IMG/VR virus record: IMGVR_UViG_3300031687_000007
Span: 1-64,000 of that record
Origin: a virus
Reading direction: 5' to 3' (one strand)
Length of the DNA stretch: 64,000 nucleotides
This document shows, piece by piece, positions 1-8,152 of the stretch; within the stretch, counting starts at the first letter, position 1, and the number at the start of each line of letters is the position of its first letter. A program made the position numbers and the translations under genes. The notes beneath the pieces were generated by a model. It ran no database searches, had not been told where the DNA came from, and saw only the letters and a list, made by a program, of their open reading frames with translations.

Positions 1-1
1 C

Positions 2-199
2 AACACAGTAGTTATTAATGACGTTAGTTACATCTTTGAAGATCTATCTGAGAAGGCACAAGTGTCTTACCAACAACTTCTATCATTGCGTAGCCAGATG
101 TCTGAGTTATCAATGAAGCAACAACAGATTGCAGCTGCACAGTCAGTGTTTGAGCAAACTCTTGAAGCTGAGTTAACAGAAGAAGACAAAGACGACTAA
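2..199 (+). CDS. Partial small protein, DUF6447-like (5' end missing)
   Basis: The reading frame is open from the left edge (frame starting at base 2) to TAA at 197-199, giving 65 residues without a start. The visible protein begins with a short beta-like stretch (VVINDVSYIFEDLSE), followed by a glutamine-rich helix and an acidic tail (EEDKDD). This layout, a short 'INxxxYxxxDLS' head then one long helix, resembles the small DUF6447 family common in marine phages, but that is recognised by eye only. Its stop codon runs directly into the ATG of the next gene (TAAATG), so the two are probably co-translated. Function is unknown. Confidence 0.6.
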   Translation, partial: NTVVINDVSYIFEDLSEKAQVSYQQLLSLRSQMSELSMKQQQIAAAQSVFEQTLEAELTEEDKDD

Positions 200-376
200 A
201 TGTGGTCTAGTATCTCTGAGGTCTACCCGGTAATACCTACAATAGCTCCTGTGGGTCATGTACTAGTGGTAGAACCTCAGGTGGTACAAGAAGTTGAATA
301 CAGACCTATTCAGCCTCCTAAGGCTCCCTATGAGCTTACACAGGATGTCTACTCAAGGAGGTTATGGATATGTTAG
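200..376 (+). CDS. Small proline-rich protein, function unknown
   Basis: This 58-residue frame starts at an ATG touching the stop of the preceding gene and ends 7 bases inside the next gene. It is rich in proline and valine (PVIPTIAPVGH; RPIQPPKAPYEL) with no membrane segment or cysteine motif except a terminal Cys. The strong ribosome binding site of the next gene (AAGGAGG, 355-361) is embedded in its 3' end. No homologue is recognised. Its position just ahead of the lysis genes would fit a small accessory lysis or virion protein, but this is inference only. Confidence 0.5.
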   Translation: MWSSISEVYPVIPTIAPVGHVLVVEPQVVQEVEYRPIQPPKAPYELTQDVYSRRLWIC

Positions 377-804
377 CTGAACTAGCAATAGCAAATGCAG
401 CATTCCAGGTTATAAAGCAGACCTTAGCTAATGGTAGAGATCTACTTGATGCTGGTGATGCAGTAGGTAAATACTTCAAAGCTGAGAACGACATAGCTAA
501 GGAAGTAGAATCCAAAGGTAAGAATAATGTTCTTGAGATGTATCAAGCAAAACTTACCTTACAGAAGAATGAAGAAGACCTTAAGTTCATGCTAAATAAG
601 CAAGGATTAATGGGTTACCGTAACTTCCTAGAATTTAAAGCACAATACGCTCGTGATCAGAAGGCTGCACGTAATGCTGAGATACGTAAGCGTAATGCTA
701 GAATTACAGCTATAGAGAGTTACTTAGCTGTAACAGTTAAAGCACTCATGATCTTGTTGGTCATAGGAGCAGCTGCTTTTGGCGTTGCCCTGTACATACG
801 TTAA
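370..804 (+). CDS. Tail-anchored membrane protein, possible lysis accessory
   Basis: The start is placed at ATG 370 because the strong AAGGAGG at 355-361 is 8 bases upstream of it. The earlier in-frame ATG at 364 would leave only 2 bases. The 144-residue product is mostly charged alpha helix with a probable coiled coil (about residues 45-115) and a single C-terminal membrane span (about 123-141, LAVTVKALMILLVIGAAAF) followed by a short YIR tail. This is the topology of a tail-anchored protein with a cytoplasmic domain. It lies upstream of the XhlA-like, endolysin and holin genes, so a role in lysis (for example spanin-like) is possible but unproven. Confidence 0.7.
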   Translation: MLAELAIANAAFQVIKQTLANGRDLLDAGDAVGKYFKAENDIAKEVESKGKNNVLEMYQAKLTLQKNEEDLKFMLNKQGLMGYRNFLEFKAQYARDQKAARNAEIRKRNARITAIESYLAVTVKALMILLVIGAAAFGVALYIR

Positions 805-823
805 TAGTATTTATGCAATCACG

Positions 824-852
824 TCCTTATAATGATAGTATTACGACAATAT
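824..852 (+). promoter_or_regulatory. Putative late regulatory element (copy 1)
   Basis: In the 82-base gap before the metallophosphoesterase gene there is a TCCTTA..TAA block followed by TAGTAT, a 3-base insert and GACAATAT. The gap before the portal gene (3128-3155) has TCCCTTAATAA, then TAGTATGACAATAT. The shared words in two unlinked late-gene leaders suggest a common promoter or operator. N4 late genes are read by host RNAP with the phage SSB, so a late promoter is the natural guess. No clean sigma-70 -35/-10 pair is visible. Confidence 0.3.
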
Positions 853-886
853 CTATTACCGACACTATACGGAATATTACCTACGT

Positions 887-2092
887 ATGAATTACATAGC
901 ACTCAAGGAATGGGCCTCACCCAGACAGTTGGAGATATTGGATGCTCTCAACACCAACCCATCTATATCTAAGGTAGCCAAGCAGCTAGGAATATCCGCC
1001 TCTACAGTTAACTCTTGTATAACGAGAGTTAAAGCAAAGGCAGCCAGGCAAGGCTATTCACCTTCTCACGACATGATCCACACATCCCCTGAATCACATA
1101 TTGTTAAGGGCGTGAGTAGTTACTATGATGAGAAGGGTAACCTATCACGTCAATGGGTCAAGACAGATCTTAAGAAGGGTGCTGAACTAGAAGCTATCAA
1201 GTCTTTCGTTGAAGGTTTGGCTGAAGATCTCAAGAATAAACATATTAATATTACTAGTCCTACTAACACAGACACTGATCTCATGTCATGTTATGTCATA
1301 GGTGACCACCATTTAGGCATGTTGGCTCATGCTGCTACAACCGGTGATGAAGACTATAATATTGACAGAGCAGAGGCACTACTAGTAGATGCTTTTGACA
1401 AACTAATCACTCGTGGTGTAGATGCACATACTGGATTACTAGTTAATCTAGGTGACTTCCTCCACGCAAACGACACCACTAACACTACCCAAAGCGGTAA
1501 CGTGTTAGATGTCGATGGACACTTCAGTCGTGCTTACACGGCAGCAGGTGCTCTCCTAAGACGTGTTGTTAACATGATGCTAGAGAAGCATGAAAAGGTA
1601 GTTATCCTTAATGCTCGTGGCAACCATGATAGAGACGCAGCTCTCTCCTTAAATATCCTCCTAAAAGTCCTATACGAAGACGATCCACGTATTGAAGTAT
1701 TAGATAACGTATCCAAATTCGTGTCCTTCCAGTTTGGATCAAATCTTATAGTTACCCATCATGGTGACCGTATGACTCCTCAAAGGGTCTACGAGCACGT
1801 CACACGTACAATGTCTAAGAAGTGGGGCGATACAACTCACCGATTCTGCTGGATGGGCCATATTCATCATAAGACTGCCAGAGAGATTGGTGGTATGGTA
1901 GTAGAAAGCTGGAACGTTCTCAGTCCAGTAGATGGATGGCATGCTGAATCTGGTTATGGATCAGATCGGTCTATGTCTTGTGTGGTACTTCACAGTCAGT
2001 ATGGTGAATATATCAGGCACAAGGTAGGGATTAAGGAATTGAACGATGACAAAATCACCACTAATACTGCAAGGAATTACCATGGAAGTTAA
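887..2092 (+). CDS. HTH domain fused to calcineurin-like metallophosphoesterase
   Basis: The N-terminal 60 residues hold a helix-turn-helix (about residues 24-48, ISKVAKQLGISASTVNSCI), preceded by a sigma-4-like 'SPRQLEILDAL' helix. Residues 133-370 carry the full metallophosphoesterase motif series: D140/H142 (IGDHHLG), GD at 189-190, GNHD at 245-248, HHGD at 291-294 and GHIHH at 324-328. All expected metal ligands are present, so a two-metal phosphoesterase or nuclease is likely. The HTH suggests it acts on or is directed to DNA. The gene overlaps the XhlA-like gene by 11 bases. The substrate cannot be read from the sequence. The upstream ribosome binding site is weak. Confidence 0.85.
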   Translation: MNYIALKEWASPRQLEILDALNTNPSISKVAKQLGISASTVNSCITRVKAKAARQGYSPSHDMIHTSPESHIVKGVSSYYDEKGNLSRQWVKTDLKKGAELEAIKSFVEGLAEDLKNKHINITSPTNTDTDLMSCYVIGDHHLGMLAHAATTGDEDYNIDRAEALLVDAFDKLITRGVDAHTGLLVNLGDFLHANDTTNTTQSGNVLDVDGHFSRAYTAAGALLRRVVNMMLEKHEKVVILNARGNHDRDAALSLNILLKVLYEDDPRIEVLDNVSKFVSFQFGSNLIVTHHGDRMTPQRVYEHVTRTMSKKWGDTTHRFCWMGHIHHKTAREIGGMVVESWNVLSPVDGWHAESGYGSDRSMSCVVLHSQYGEYIRHKVGIKELNDDKITTNTARNYHGS

Positions 2093-2354
2093 CGCTAGGT
2101 TCGACCGTCTAGAGGCCAAGATAGATAAGCTTGTGGACGTAATGGTAAAGCTTGTAGAGATTGATACCAAGATGGACGGCCTCACTGCACACAACACAAC
2201 GCAGGATAGTCGGTTAAACAAACATAGTTCCACACTAGACGATCACTCTATCAGATTAGCTACAGTCTCAAAGACTAGTGGTGCTAATGAATGGTTCATA
2301 CGTGTACTTATTGCAGGCATAGTATCTGCAGTATTCTTTGCGATGCGGAGCTAA
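2082..2354 (+). CDS. XhlA-like coiled-coil membrane protein (lysis)
   Basis: The start chosen is ATG 2082, which has AAGGA about 7 bases upstream; a longer frame begins at 2046 without such a site. The 90-residue product has two heptad-like coiled-coil stretches (RFDRLEAKIDKLVDVMVKL; STLDDHSIRLATVS) and one C-terminal membrane span (WFIRVLIAGIVSAVFFAM). This is the layout of the haemolysin XhlA family, which helps holin and endolysin act in several phages. The endolysin and holin genes follow directly, which supports a lysis role. Overlap with the upstream phosphoesterase gene suggests translational coupling. Confidence 0.7.
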   Translation: MEVNARFDRLEAKIDKLVDVMVKLVEIDTKMDGLTAHNTTQDSRLNKHSSTLDDHSIRLATVSKTSGANEWFIRVLIAGIVSAVFFAMRS

Positions 2355-2356
2355 CA

Positions 2357-2743
2357 ATGTTTAAGCTCGGTCAGAACTCTTTAAACAATCGTGCAGGTGT
2401 AGACCCTCGACTAATTGAGATAAGTGACCTTGCGATTAGCATTTCTAATATTGACTTCGGTATCCCTTCTTCTGGTGGCCTGCGTACCACTGCAGATCAA
2501 GCCAAACTGTTCACAGCAGGTGTCTCTAAGGCAGATGGACGCACAAACAAGTCCTATCACCAATCAGGAAAAGCACTTGACGTGTATGCTTACGTTGACG
2601 GTAAAGCCTCCTGGGACAAACTTCATCTTGCCTTAATAGCTGCAGCAATGCTTCAAGCAGCTGCACAGTTAGGGTACAGACTTAAATGGGGTGGTAACTG
2701 GAAGAATTGGCAGGATATGCCACACTTTGAACTGGAGGAGTAA
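2357..2743 (+). CDS. Endolysin, M15-type L-alanyl-D-glutamate endopeptidase
   Basis: The start is set at ATG 2357 with GGAG 7 bases upstream, 2 bases after the preceding stop; the frame extends to 2291 but that part would overlap the previous gene. The 129-residue protein has the VanY/M15 pattern: a substrate-binding SSGGLRTTADQAKLF region, the zinc motif SYHQSGKALDV (His and Asp ligands) near residues 75-86, and a C-terminal HFEL supplying the third histidine. Length matches single-domain phage M15 endolysins such as the T5 enzyme. It would cut peptide cross-links of peptidoglycan. It has no signal peptide, so it needs the holin encoded next. Confidence 0.88.
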   Translation: MFKLGQNSLNNRAGVDPRLIEISDLAISISNIDFGIPSSGGLRTTADQAKLFTAGVSKADGRTNKSYHQSGKALDVYAYVDGKASWDKLHLALIAAAMLQAAAQLGYRLKWGGNWKNWQDMPHFELEE

Positions 2744-2745
2744 CC

Positions 2746-3105
2746 ATGGGAATTTTAAGCACTATTTTTGGTGGTGGAGATGTAATCAGTAAGAGTATAG
2801 ACCTCATTGATTCATTCCATACCAGCGAGCCAGAGGCCATTGCTGCTAAGACTAAGGCTAAGACTGATATAATGGCTGCTTATGCACCATTTAAAATTGC
2901 TCAACGCTACCTAGCTCTCATGTTCGGTGGTACGTACATCTCTTCGTATATCCTAGTTATGGTCATGGTATTCATGGGTAAGGATGTAGCTGATATTCGT
3001 GGAGTAATAGCTGAGTTCCAGATTGATTGGATCATGCTTTCAATTGTTAGCTTCTACTTCATGGGTGGACTGGCAGAAGGCATAATTAATAAGCGAAAGC
3101 CATAG
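2746..3105 (+). CDS. Holin (GTA/3TM-holin-like)
   Basis: This 119-residue protein starts with GGAG five bases before its ATG, immediately after the endolysin stop. A short N-terminal helix (MGILSTIFGGGDVISKSIDLI) is followed by a charged linker and two strong membrane spans (about residues 57-77 and 93-112), ending in a basic tail (NKRKP). The amphipathic first helix plus two spans matches the '3TM holin' family found next to endolysins in marine phages and gene transfer agents. It would permeabilise the inner membrane at the end of infection to release the M15 endolysin. The position directly after the endolysin supports the call. Confidence 0.75.
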   Translation: MGILSTIFGGGDVISKSIDLIDSFHTSEPEAIAAKTKAKTDIMAAYAPFKIAQRYLALMFGGTYISSYILVMVMVFMGKDVADIRGVIAEFQIDWIMLSIVSFYFMGGLAEGIINKRKP

Positions 3106-3123
3106 TTAATGTTATGTGGTAGG

Positions 3124-3155
3124 ATACTCCCTTAATAAGGGTAGTATGACAATAT
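3124..3155 (+). promoter_or_regulatory. Putative late regulatory element with hairpin (copy 2)
   Basis: The 86-base gap before the portal gene contains an inverted repeat at 3124-3147: ATACT/AGTAT outer arms and CCCTT/AAGGG inner arms around an AAT loop, with one bulged T. It is followed by GACAATAT. There is no T-tract, so it is not a classical terminator. The words TCC(C)TTA..TAA, TAGTAT and GACAATAT are shared with 824-852. A late promoter or processing site is the likely meaning. Confidence 0.35.
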
Positions 3156-3191
3156 ATGGCGCAATACGTGCCCGTTTAAGGTATCGACAAA

Positions 3192-5267
3192 ATGTCAGAA
3201 CAGTTTGATGAAGAAATGGTGTCCTCAGATGAGACCTCCGATAAGGATCTATATGCTGAGAGCACAGTTAAATTAGCTGAGTGGGACAACACTCCTAAGG
3301 TCTCTGACCTAAAGGCTGACTACACTGAAGCATTACCTGCTCATACTCTTCAAATGACTAAGGTACAAGCTTGGGTAGACAACCTTAACGTTACAGGTAA
3401 GGCTGCTATTCAGAAGCGTACTGGACGTAGTGCTGTTGCACCTAAACTTATACGTAAGCAAGCTGAGTGGCGTTATGCTGCTCTAAGTGAGCCATTCCTA
3501 TCTACTGAAGACATCTTTAACGTAGAGCCTGTTACCTTTGAAGACAAGGCAGGTGCTGTACAGAATCAGCTGGTACTGAACAACCAGTTCAATACTAAGA
3601 TCAAGAAGAACCGTTTTATTGATGAGTACGTACGTGCCATTGTAGACGAAGGTACAGTTATTGCCCGTGTAGGTTGGGAATATGAAGATGAGATCATTGA
3701 AGTAGAGCAACCCATTATTGAACAGGTTCCTGTACAGGATCCTATGCAAGCAGCTCAGATGGCTGCACAAGGTATACCTCCATATGAAGAGGTTCAGACT
3801 GGTACTGAAATGATAGAGGAAACTCGTATCATTAAGAACCAACCTACTCTTGAGGTATGTGACCTGGATGATGTTGTACTAGACCCGACCTGTAAGGGTG
3901 ATCTTGATAAGGCACAGTTCTTAATCTATCGCTTTAGCACGGACTTGTCTGAGCTTAAGCAGGATGGTCGTTATACAAACCTTGATAAGATTAATATTAC
4001 TGGTCACTCTGTACTAGCTGAACCAGACTATAGTGGTAACTCTGATGACACAGACTTTTCCTTTAAGGATAAGCCTCGTCAGAAGTTCGTAGCATATGAG
4101 TACTGGGGCTACTGGGATATCAACAACACTGGTATCGTAGAACCTATTGTTGCCACCTATGTTGGTGAGACAATGATCCGTATGGAAGAGAACCCATACC
4201 CGGACAAGAAGATTCCTTTTGTTATGGCTCAGATGTTGCCTAAGCGTAACTCAAGCTATGGTGAGCCAGATGGTGCACTACTAGAAGATAACCAAAAAAT
4301 AGTAGGTGCAGTAACTCGCGGTATGATTGATATCATGGGTCGTTCTGCTAATGGTCAGTTAGGTATCCGTAAAGATGCATTGGATGTTACCAACAGACGT
4401 AAGTACGAGAAGGGCTTGGACTATGAGTTCAATGCCACTGTAGATCCACGACAAGCATTCCATATGGGCTCTTATCCAGAGATACCTAAGTCAGCTGAAG
4501 TAATGCTAGGCTTACAGAACCAGGAAGCAGAATCTCTAACAGGTGTTAAAGCTTTCTCTTCAGGTCTATCTGGACAGGCACTTGGATCAACAGCTACAGG
4601 TATTCGAGGCACATTAGATGCCACAAGTAAGCGAGAGTTAGGTATACTCCGACGCTTATCTACATGTATTAGTGAAGCTGGTCGTAAGATTCTAGCTATG
4701 AACGCTGTATTCCTTTCTGAGGAAGAGACAGTACGTATCACTAACGAAGAGTTTGTACAGGTACGTAGAGATGACCTATCAGGTAACTTTGACCTTAAGT
4801 TAAGTATCTCCACTGCAGAGACAGATAACGAGAAAGCTCAGGAACTAGCATTTATGCTACAGACCATGGGTAACTCAATGGATCCTTCAATGGGTCAGAT
4901 GTTGTTAGAAGAGATTGCCATGCTTCGTAAGATGCCAACACTTGCTAAGAAGATCAAAGAGTATCAACCACAGCCTGATCCAATACAGCAGGAGAAAGCA
5001 CAGTTGGAGCTTGAACTCCTTAAGGCTCAGATATTTAATGAGCAAGCTAAGGGTGCAGAGAACCAAGTTGATGTTCAGCTTAAACAGGCTAAGACTCGTA
5101 ACTTAGAGAGTAAGTCTGATAGCGAAGACCTAACGTTCTTAGAGCGTGAGTCTGGTGCTGACATGGATAAGGAAATGCAGAAGAAAGATTTTGATAGACG
5201 ATCTGCTCTTGATTTAAAGGCAGCAGACAGTATGTTAAAAAAAGACGAGACACCTAAGTCTCAATAA
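3192..5267 (+). CDS. Portal protein (N4 gp59-like)
   Basis: The 691-residue protein begins with an acidic leader and has the character of podoviral portals: a long body rich in polar residues, a dense helical region around residues 440-500 (QNQEAESLTGVKAFSSGLSG), and a long C-terminal alpha-helical domain rich in Gln/Lys/Glu (residues 585-690) that would form the crown. The length is close to N4 gp59 and the order portal, small protein, scaffold, capsid is that of N4. Twelve copies would form the DNA entry/exit ring at one capsid vertex and bind terminase during packaging. The family is assigned from overall character and synteny rather than from a single motif. Confidence 0.85.
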   Translation: MSEQFDEEMVSSDETSDKDLYAESTVKLAEWDNTPKVSDLKADYTEALPAHTLQMTKVQAWVDNLNVTGKAAIQKRTGRSAVAPKLIRKQAEWRYAALSEPFLSTEDIFNVEPVTFEDKAGAVQNQLVLNNQFNTKIKKNRFIDEYVRAIVDEGTVIARVGWEYEDEIIEVEQPIIEQVPVQDPMQAAQMAAQGIPPYEEVQTGTEMIEETRIIKNQPTLEVCDLDDVVLDPTCKGDLDKAQFLIYRFSTDLSELKQDGRYTNLDKINITGHSVLAEPDYSGNSDDTDFSFKDKPRQKFVAYEYWGYWDINNTGIVEPIVATYVGETMIRMEENPYPDKKIPFVMAQMLPKRNSSYGEPDGALLEDNQKIVGAVTRGMIDIMGRSANGQLGIRKDALDVTNRRKYEKGLDYEFNATVDPRQAFHMGSYPEIPKSAEVMLGLQNQEAESLTGVKAFSSGLSGQALGSTATGIRGTLDATSKRELGILRRLSTCISEAGRKILAMNAVFLSEEETVRITNEEFVQVRRDDLSGNFDLKLSISTAETDNEKAQELAFMLQTMGNSMDPSMGQMLLEEIAMLRKMPTLAKKIKEYQPQPDPIQQEKAQLELELLKAQIFNEQAKGAENQVDVQLKQAKTRNLESKSDSEDLTFLERESGADMDKEMQKKDFDRRSALDLKAADSMLKKDETPKSQ

Positions 5268-5320
5268 CCTAAACCAAGATAACCTACAGGTAAAGCTGGG
5301 GGACACGAAGGTATATAGCA

Positions 5321-5653
5321 ATGAATGAAATCGAGCAGATTGAAGTAAGTATTGAAGCAGCACGTAAGGATGTTGATAAGATGGAGTCGTTACTACGACT
5401 TGTATCTAATAAAGATTTTATAGACGTCATAGATGAAGGTTACTTCATGGATGAGGCAAGCAGGTTAGTTATCCTGAAGGCAGATCCCTCTATGGCAGAT
5501 GATGGTTCACAGAAGATCATTGACCACGGCATTATTGCCATTGGCAATGTGCGTCAGTACCTGCAGAAGGTTATGCAAGTAGGTCGTATGGCTCAACAAG
5601 GTATTAAGGAAGACGAAGAAACTCGTCAAGAATTACTAGCAGAGGAGTTGTAA
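5321..5653 (+). CDS. N4 gp58-position protein, helical
   Basis: This 110-residue protein, predicted to be all helix, sits between the portal and the scaffold-like gene, the place of gp58 in N4. It begins MNEIEQIEVSIEAARKDVD and ends in an acidic stretch (EDEETRQELLAEEL). There is no enzyme motif, cysteine or membrane segment. Its ribosome binding site is GAAGG, 10 bases upstream. The next gene begins 1 base after its stop (TAATATG), indicating a shared operon. A role in head assembly is inferred from position only. Confidence 0.6.
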   Translation: MNEIEQIEVSIEAARKDVDKMESLLRLVSNKDFIDVIDEGYFMDEASRLVILKADPSMADDGSQKIIDHGIIAIGNVRQYLQKVMQVGRMAQQGIKEDEETRQELLAEEL

Positions 5654-5654
5654 T

Positions 5655-6854
5655 ATGACTGCTATTAATCCACTAGACCTTCCTGATGATGAGATCAACG
5701 ATGCCATCTCTACTGAACTGGCTCGACTAGATGAAGAAGAGGCTAGCGCCTCTCCTGATGTAGAAGATGACGTAGTAGAGTCAGATGACGAAACCGTAGA
5801 TGATGATGAAGCAGATGATGATGAAACTACGGATGAAGACGCTGATGAAGATTCTGAAGATAAAGAATCTGATCAAGACTCTGATGACGACTCTGAGGAC
5901 GCAGACGATGCGACTGAAGGTGATTCTGATGACAAGTCTGACGATGATGACGATAAGGATGAAGATCCTTCAGAGGACACTACAGAGGCTTCTAAGGAAG
6001 CTGACGTTGACTCTAAAGAAGAAATAGACTATAAAGTCCAGTATGAAGCCTTACTTAGCTCTTTCAAGGCTAATGGTAAGGAAATGAAGGTTGATACTGT
6101 AGAAGATGCTCGTGATCTGATGAAGATGGGTGCTAACTACAATAAGAAGATGGCTGCTATTAAGCCCAACCTTAAAGTCATGAAGATGTTGGATAACCAT
6201 GGCTTGCTGGACGAAGAAAAACTTAGCTACTTGATTGATCTTAGTAAAAAAGATCCTGAGGCAATCAAGAAGCTTGTGAAGGATAGTGGAATGGATCCAC
6301 TAGATATAGACACTGACAATATTGCTTATACACCAAAAGCTTACACTGTCTCCGATAGCGAAGTAGCTCTAGATGGAATACTCGATGACATTCGAGACAC
6401 AGAATCTTTCAATGCTACTATCGACATCATTGGCAACAAGTGGGACGAAGCGTCCAAAGACACCATCGCTAAAGATCCTAGTATCATTAAGGTCATTAAC
6501 GAGCATGTCGCATCAGGTATATATAAGCAGGTCAGCGAAGTTGTAGAACGGGAGCGAATTTTAGGAAGACTTAATGGTCTTTCTGATATTGAGGCTTATA
6601 AACAGATAGGCGATGCGATCAATGCTAAAGGAGGTTTCGGTGACCCCGTACAGGACACCAAGACTAATCCGACTAGTACATCCAAATCAAATAATGTTAA
6701 TAAGACAAACAATCCTGTAGATCCAAAGCTTAAAGATAAACGGCGAGCAGCGGGTTCTGCAAAAAGTAAGCCTAGTAAGGCTAAACCTGAATTTGACGTT
6801 CTCAATATGAGTGACGAAGAGTTCGAGAAGATGTCTTCTAGTAAGTTTGTTTAA
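5655..6854 (+). CDS. Scaffold-like acidic protein (N4 gp57-like)
   Basis: The 399-residue protein has a very acidic low-complexity region (about residues 22-120, mostly Asp/Glu/Ser), then a charged helical region and a lysine-rich C-terminal part (KLKDKRRAAGSAKSKPSKAK). It lies directly before the major capsid gene. Acidic N-terminus, helical centre and basic tail in this position are typical of podoviral scaffolding proteins, and gp57 occupies this slot in N4. The low-complexity DNA produces long open frames in other phases, which are not genes. The function is therefore well supported by position and composition, not by sequence motif. Confidence 0.75.
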   Translation: MTAINPLDLPDDEINDAISTELARLDEEEASASPDVEDDVVESDDETVDDDEADDDETTDEDADEDSEDKESDQDSDDDSEDADDATEGDSDDKSDDDDDKDEDPSEDTTEASKEADVDSKEEIDYKVQYEALLSSFKANGKEMKVDTVEDARDLMKMGANYNKKMAAIKPNLKVMKMLDNHGLLDEEKLSYLIDLSKKDPEAIKKLVKDSGMDPLDIDTDNIAYTPKAYTVSDSEVALDGILDDIRDTESFNATIDIIGNKWDEASKDTIAKDPSIIKVINEHVASGIYKQVSEVVERERILGRLNGLSDIEAYKQIGDAINAKGGFGDPVQDTKTNPTSTSKSNNVNKTNNPVDPKLKDKRRAAGSAKSKPSKAKPEFDVLNMSDEEFEKMSSSKFV

Positions 6855-6887
6855 ACTAATATTATTTAATTATTAAGGTGTATTATT

Positions 6888-8066
6888 ATGACTGCAAAGT
6901 ATAACGACCCAGCTGGCGGCACAGCCTCTACTGTAGGTTCACAGTTACGTACTGATTACTTCCACAAGAAAGCTCTTGTAGAAGCGGCAAAAGAAAGTTT
7001 CTTCGGTCAGTTGGCTGATGTTACTGCTATGCCTAAGAACATGGGTAAAACCATTAAGCGTTTCCATTACCTACCTATCCTTGATGATCGTAACATCAAC
7101 GATCAAGGTATCGACGCATCTGGTGCAACAATCTCTAACGGTAACCTATATGGTTCATCTAAAGACGTTGGTGTTATCGCTGCTAAGATTCCTGCTCTGT
7201 CTGAAGCTGGTGGTCGTGTTAACCGTGTTGGCATGAAGCGTATCGAACTTGAAGGTTCTATCGAGAAGTTTGGTTTCTTCGATGAGTACTCTCAAGAGTC
7301 TTTGGACTTCGATTCTGATTCTGAGTTACTTCAGCACATCACTACTGAGTCTGTGAAGGCTGCTAACGAGATGACTGAAGATCAACTTCAGGTAGACTTG
7401 TTGAACGGTGCTGGTGTTGTACGTCTAACTGGCGTAGCAACTACTGCTGCTGAGTTGTCTGGTGAAACCGGTGCAATCTCTGCTGTAACTTATGACGACT
7501 TGGTTAAGTTGAACATTGAGTTGAACAACAACCGTACACCTAAGCAAACCAAAGTAATCTCTGGTTCGCGTATGGTAGATACCAAAGTGGTTAACGCTGC
7601 TCGTATCATGTACGTTGGTTCTGAAATGATCCCTGCGATCATGAAGATGACTGACTACCACGGCAACAAGGCGTTTATCCCATTAGCTCAGTATGCACAA
7701 GCTGGTAGTGTGATTCGTGGTGAGATTGGTTCTGTAGACAGCTTCCGCATCGTTGAAGTTCCTGAGATGATGAAGTGGGCTGGTGCTGGTGCTGCTGAAT
7801 CAGCTAACGCTGGTTACTACGCTACTGGCGGTAACTACGACGTATTCCCAATGATGGTTGTTGGTGACGGCGCATTTACTACTATCGGTTTCCAAACTGA
7901 TGGCAAGACTGTTAAGTTTAAGATCAAGCACGTACGTCCTAGTGAGAACCATAGTTCTACTGACCCGTATGGCGAGACTGGCTTCTACAGCATCAAGTGG
8001 TACTACGGTACTATGTTGCTACGTACAGAGCGTTTAGCTGTAATCAAGACTGTTGCTGAAATCTAA
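6888..8066 (+). CDS. Major capsid protein (N4 gp56-like)
   Basis: The 392-residue protein resembles the N4-gp56/P22-coat class of HK97-fold capsid proteins. It has an N-terminal helix with 'QLRTDYFHKKALVEAAKE', a conserved 'KTIKRFHYLPILDDRNINDQ' strand region, and 'GSRMVDTKVVNA' and 'YHGNKAFIPLAQYAQ' segments in the middle. The size is near that of N4 gp56. Codon use here is noticeably enriched in C-ending codons compared with neighbours, as expected for the most highly expressed gene. A strong terminator follows at 8086. Several hundred copies would form the icosahedral head. Confidence 0.92.
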   Translation: MTAKYNDPAGGTASTVGSQLRTDYFHKKALVEAAKESFFGQLADVTAMPKNMGKTIKRFHYLPILDDRNINDQGIDASGATISNGNLYGSSKDVGVIAAKIPALSEAGGRVNRVGMKRIELEGSIEKFGFFDEYSQESLDFDSDSELLQHITTESVKAANEMTEDQLQVDLLNGAGVVRLTGVATTAAELSGETGAISAVTYDDLVKLNIELNNNRTPKQTKVISGSRMVDTKVVNAARIMYVGSEMIPAIMKMTDYHGNKAFIPLAQYAQAGSVIRGEIGSVDSFRIVEVPEMMKWAGAGAAESANAGYYATGGNYDVFPMMVVGDGAFTTIGFQTDGKTVKFKIKHVRPSENHSSTDPYGETGFYSIKWYYGTMLLRTERLAVIKTVAEI

Positions 8067-8085
8067 GCAATAGTTTTATAATAAG

Positions 8086-8110
8086 GCCTCTCCTTCGGGG
8101 GAGGCTTTTT
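8086..8110 (+). terminator. Rho-independent terminator after capsid gene
   Basis: GCCTCTCC pairs with GGGGAGGC (one G-T wobble) around a stable TTCG tetraloop, followed directly by TTTTT. It lies 20 bases after the capsid stop, where it would limit read-through and raise capsid relative to downstream tail genes. Confidence 0.9.
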
Positions 8111-8152
8111 CACATATAGAGGCGATCACCCTCTTCAAAAGGTAGAAGTAAA

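Noticed and set aside
5800-6027. Met/Lys/Leu-rich frame in the scaffold gene
   Set aside because: It is the alternative reading of the Asp/Glu codon run (GAT/GAA repeats) and has no initiation site.
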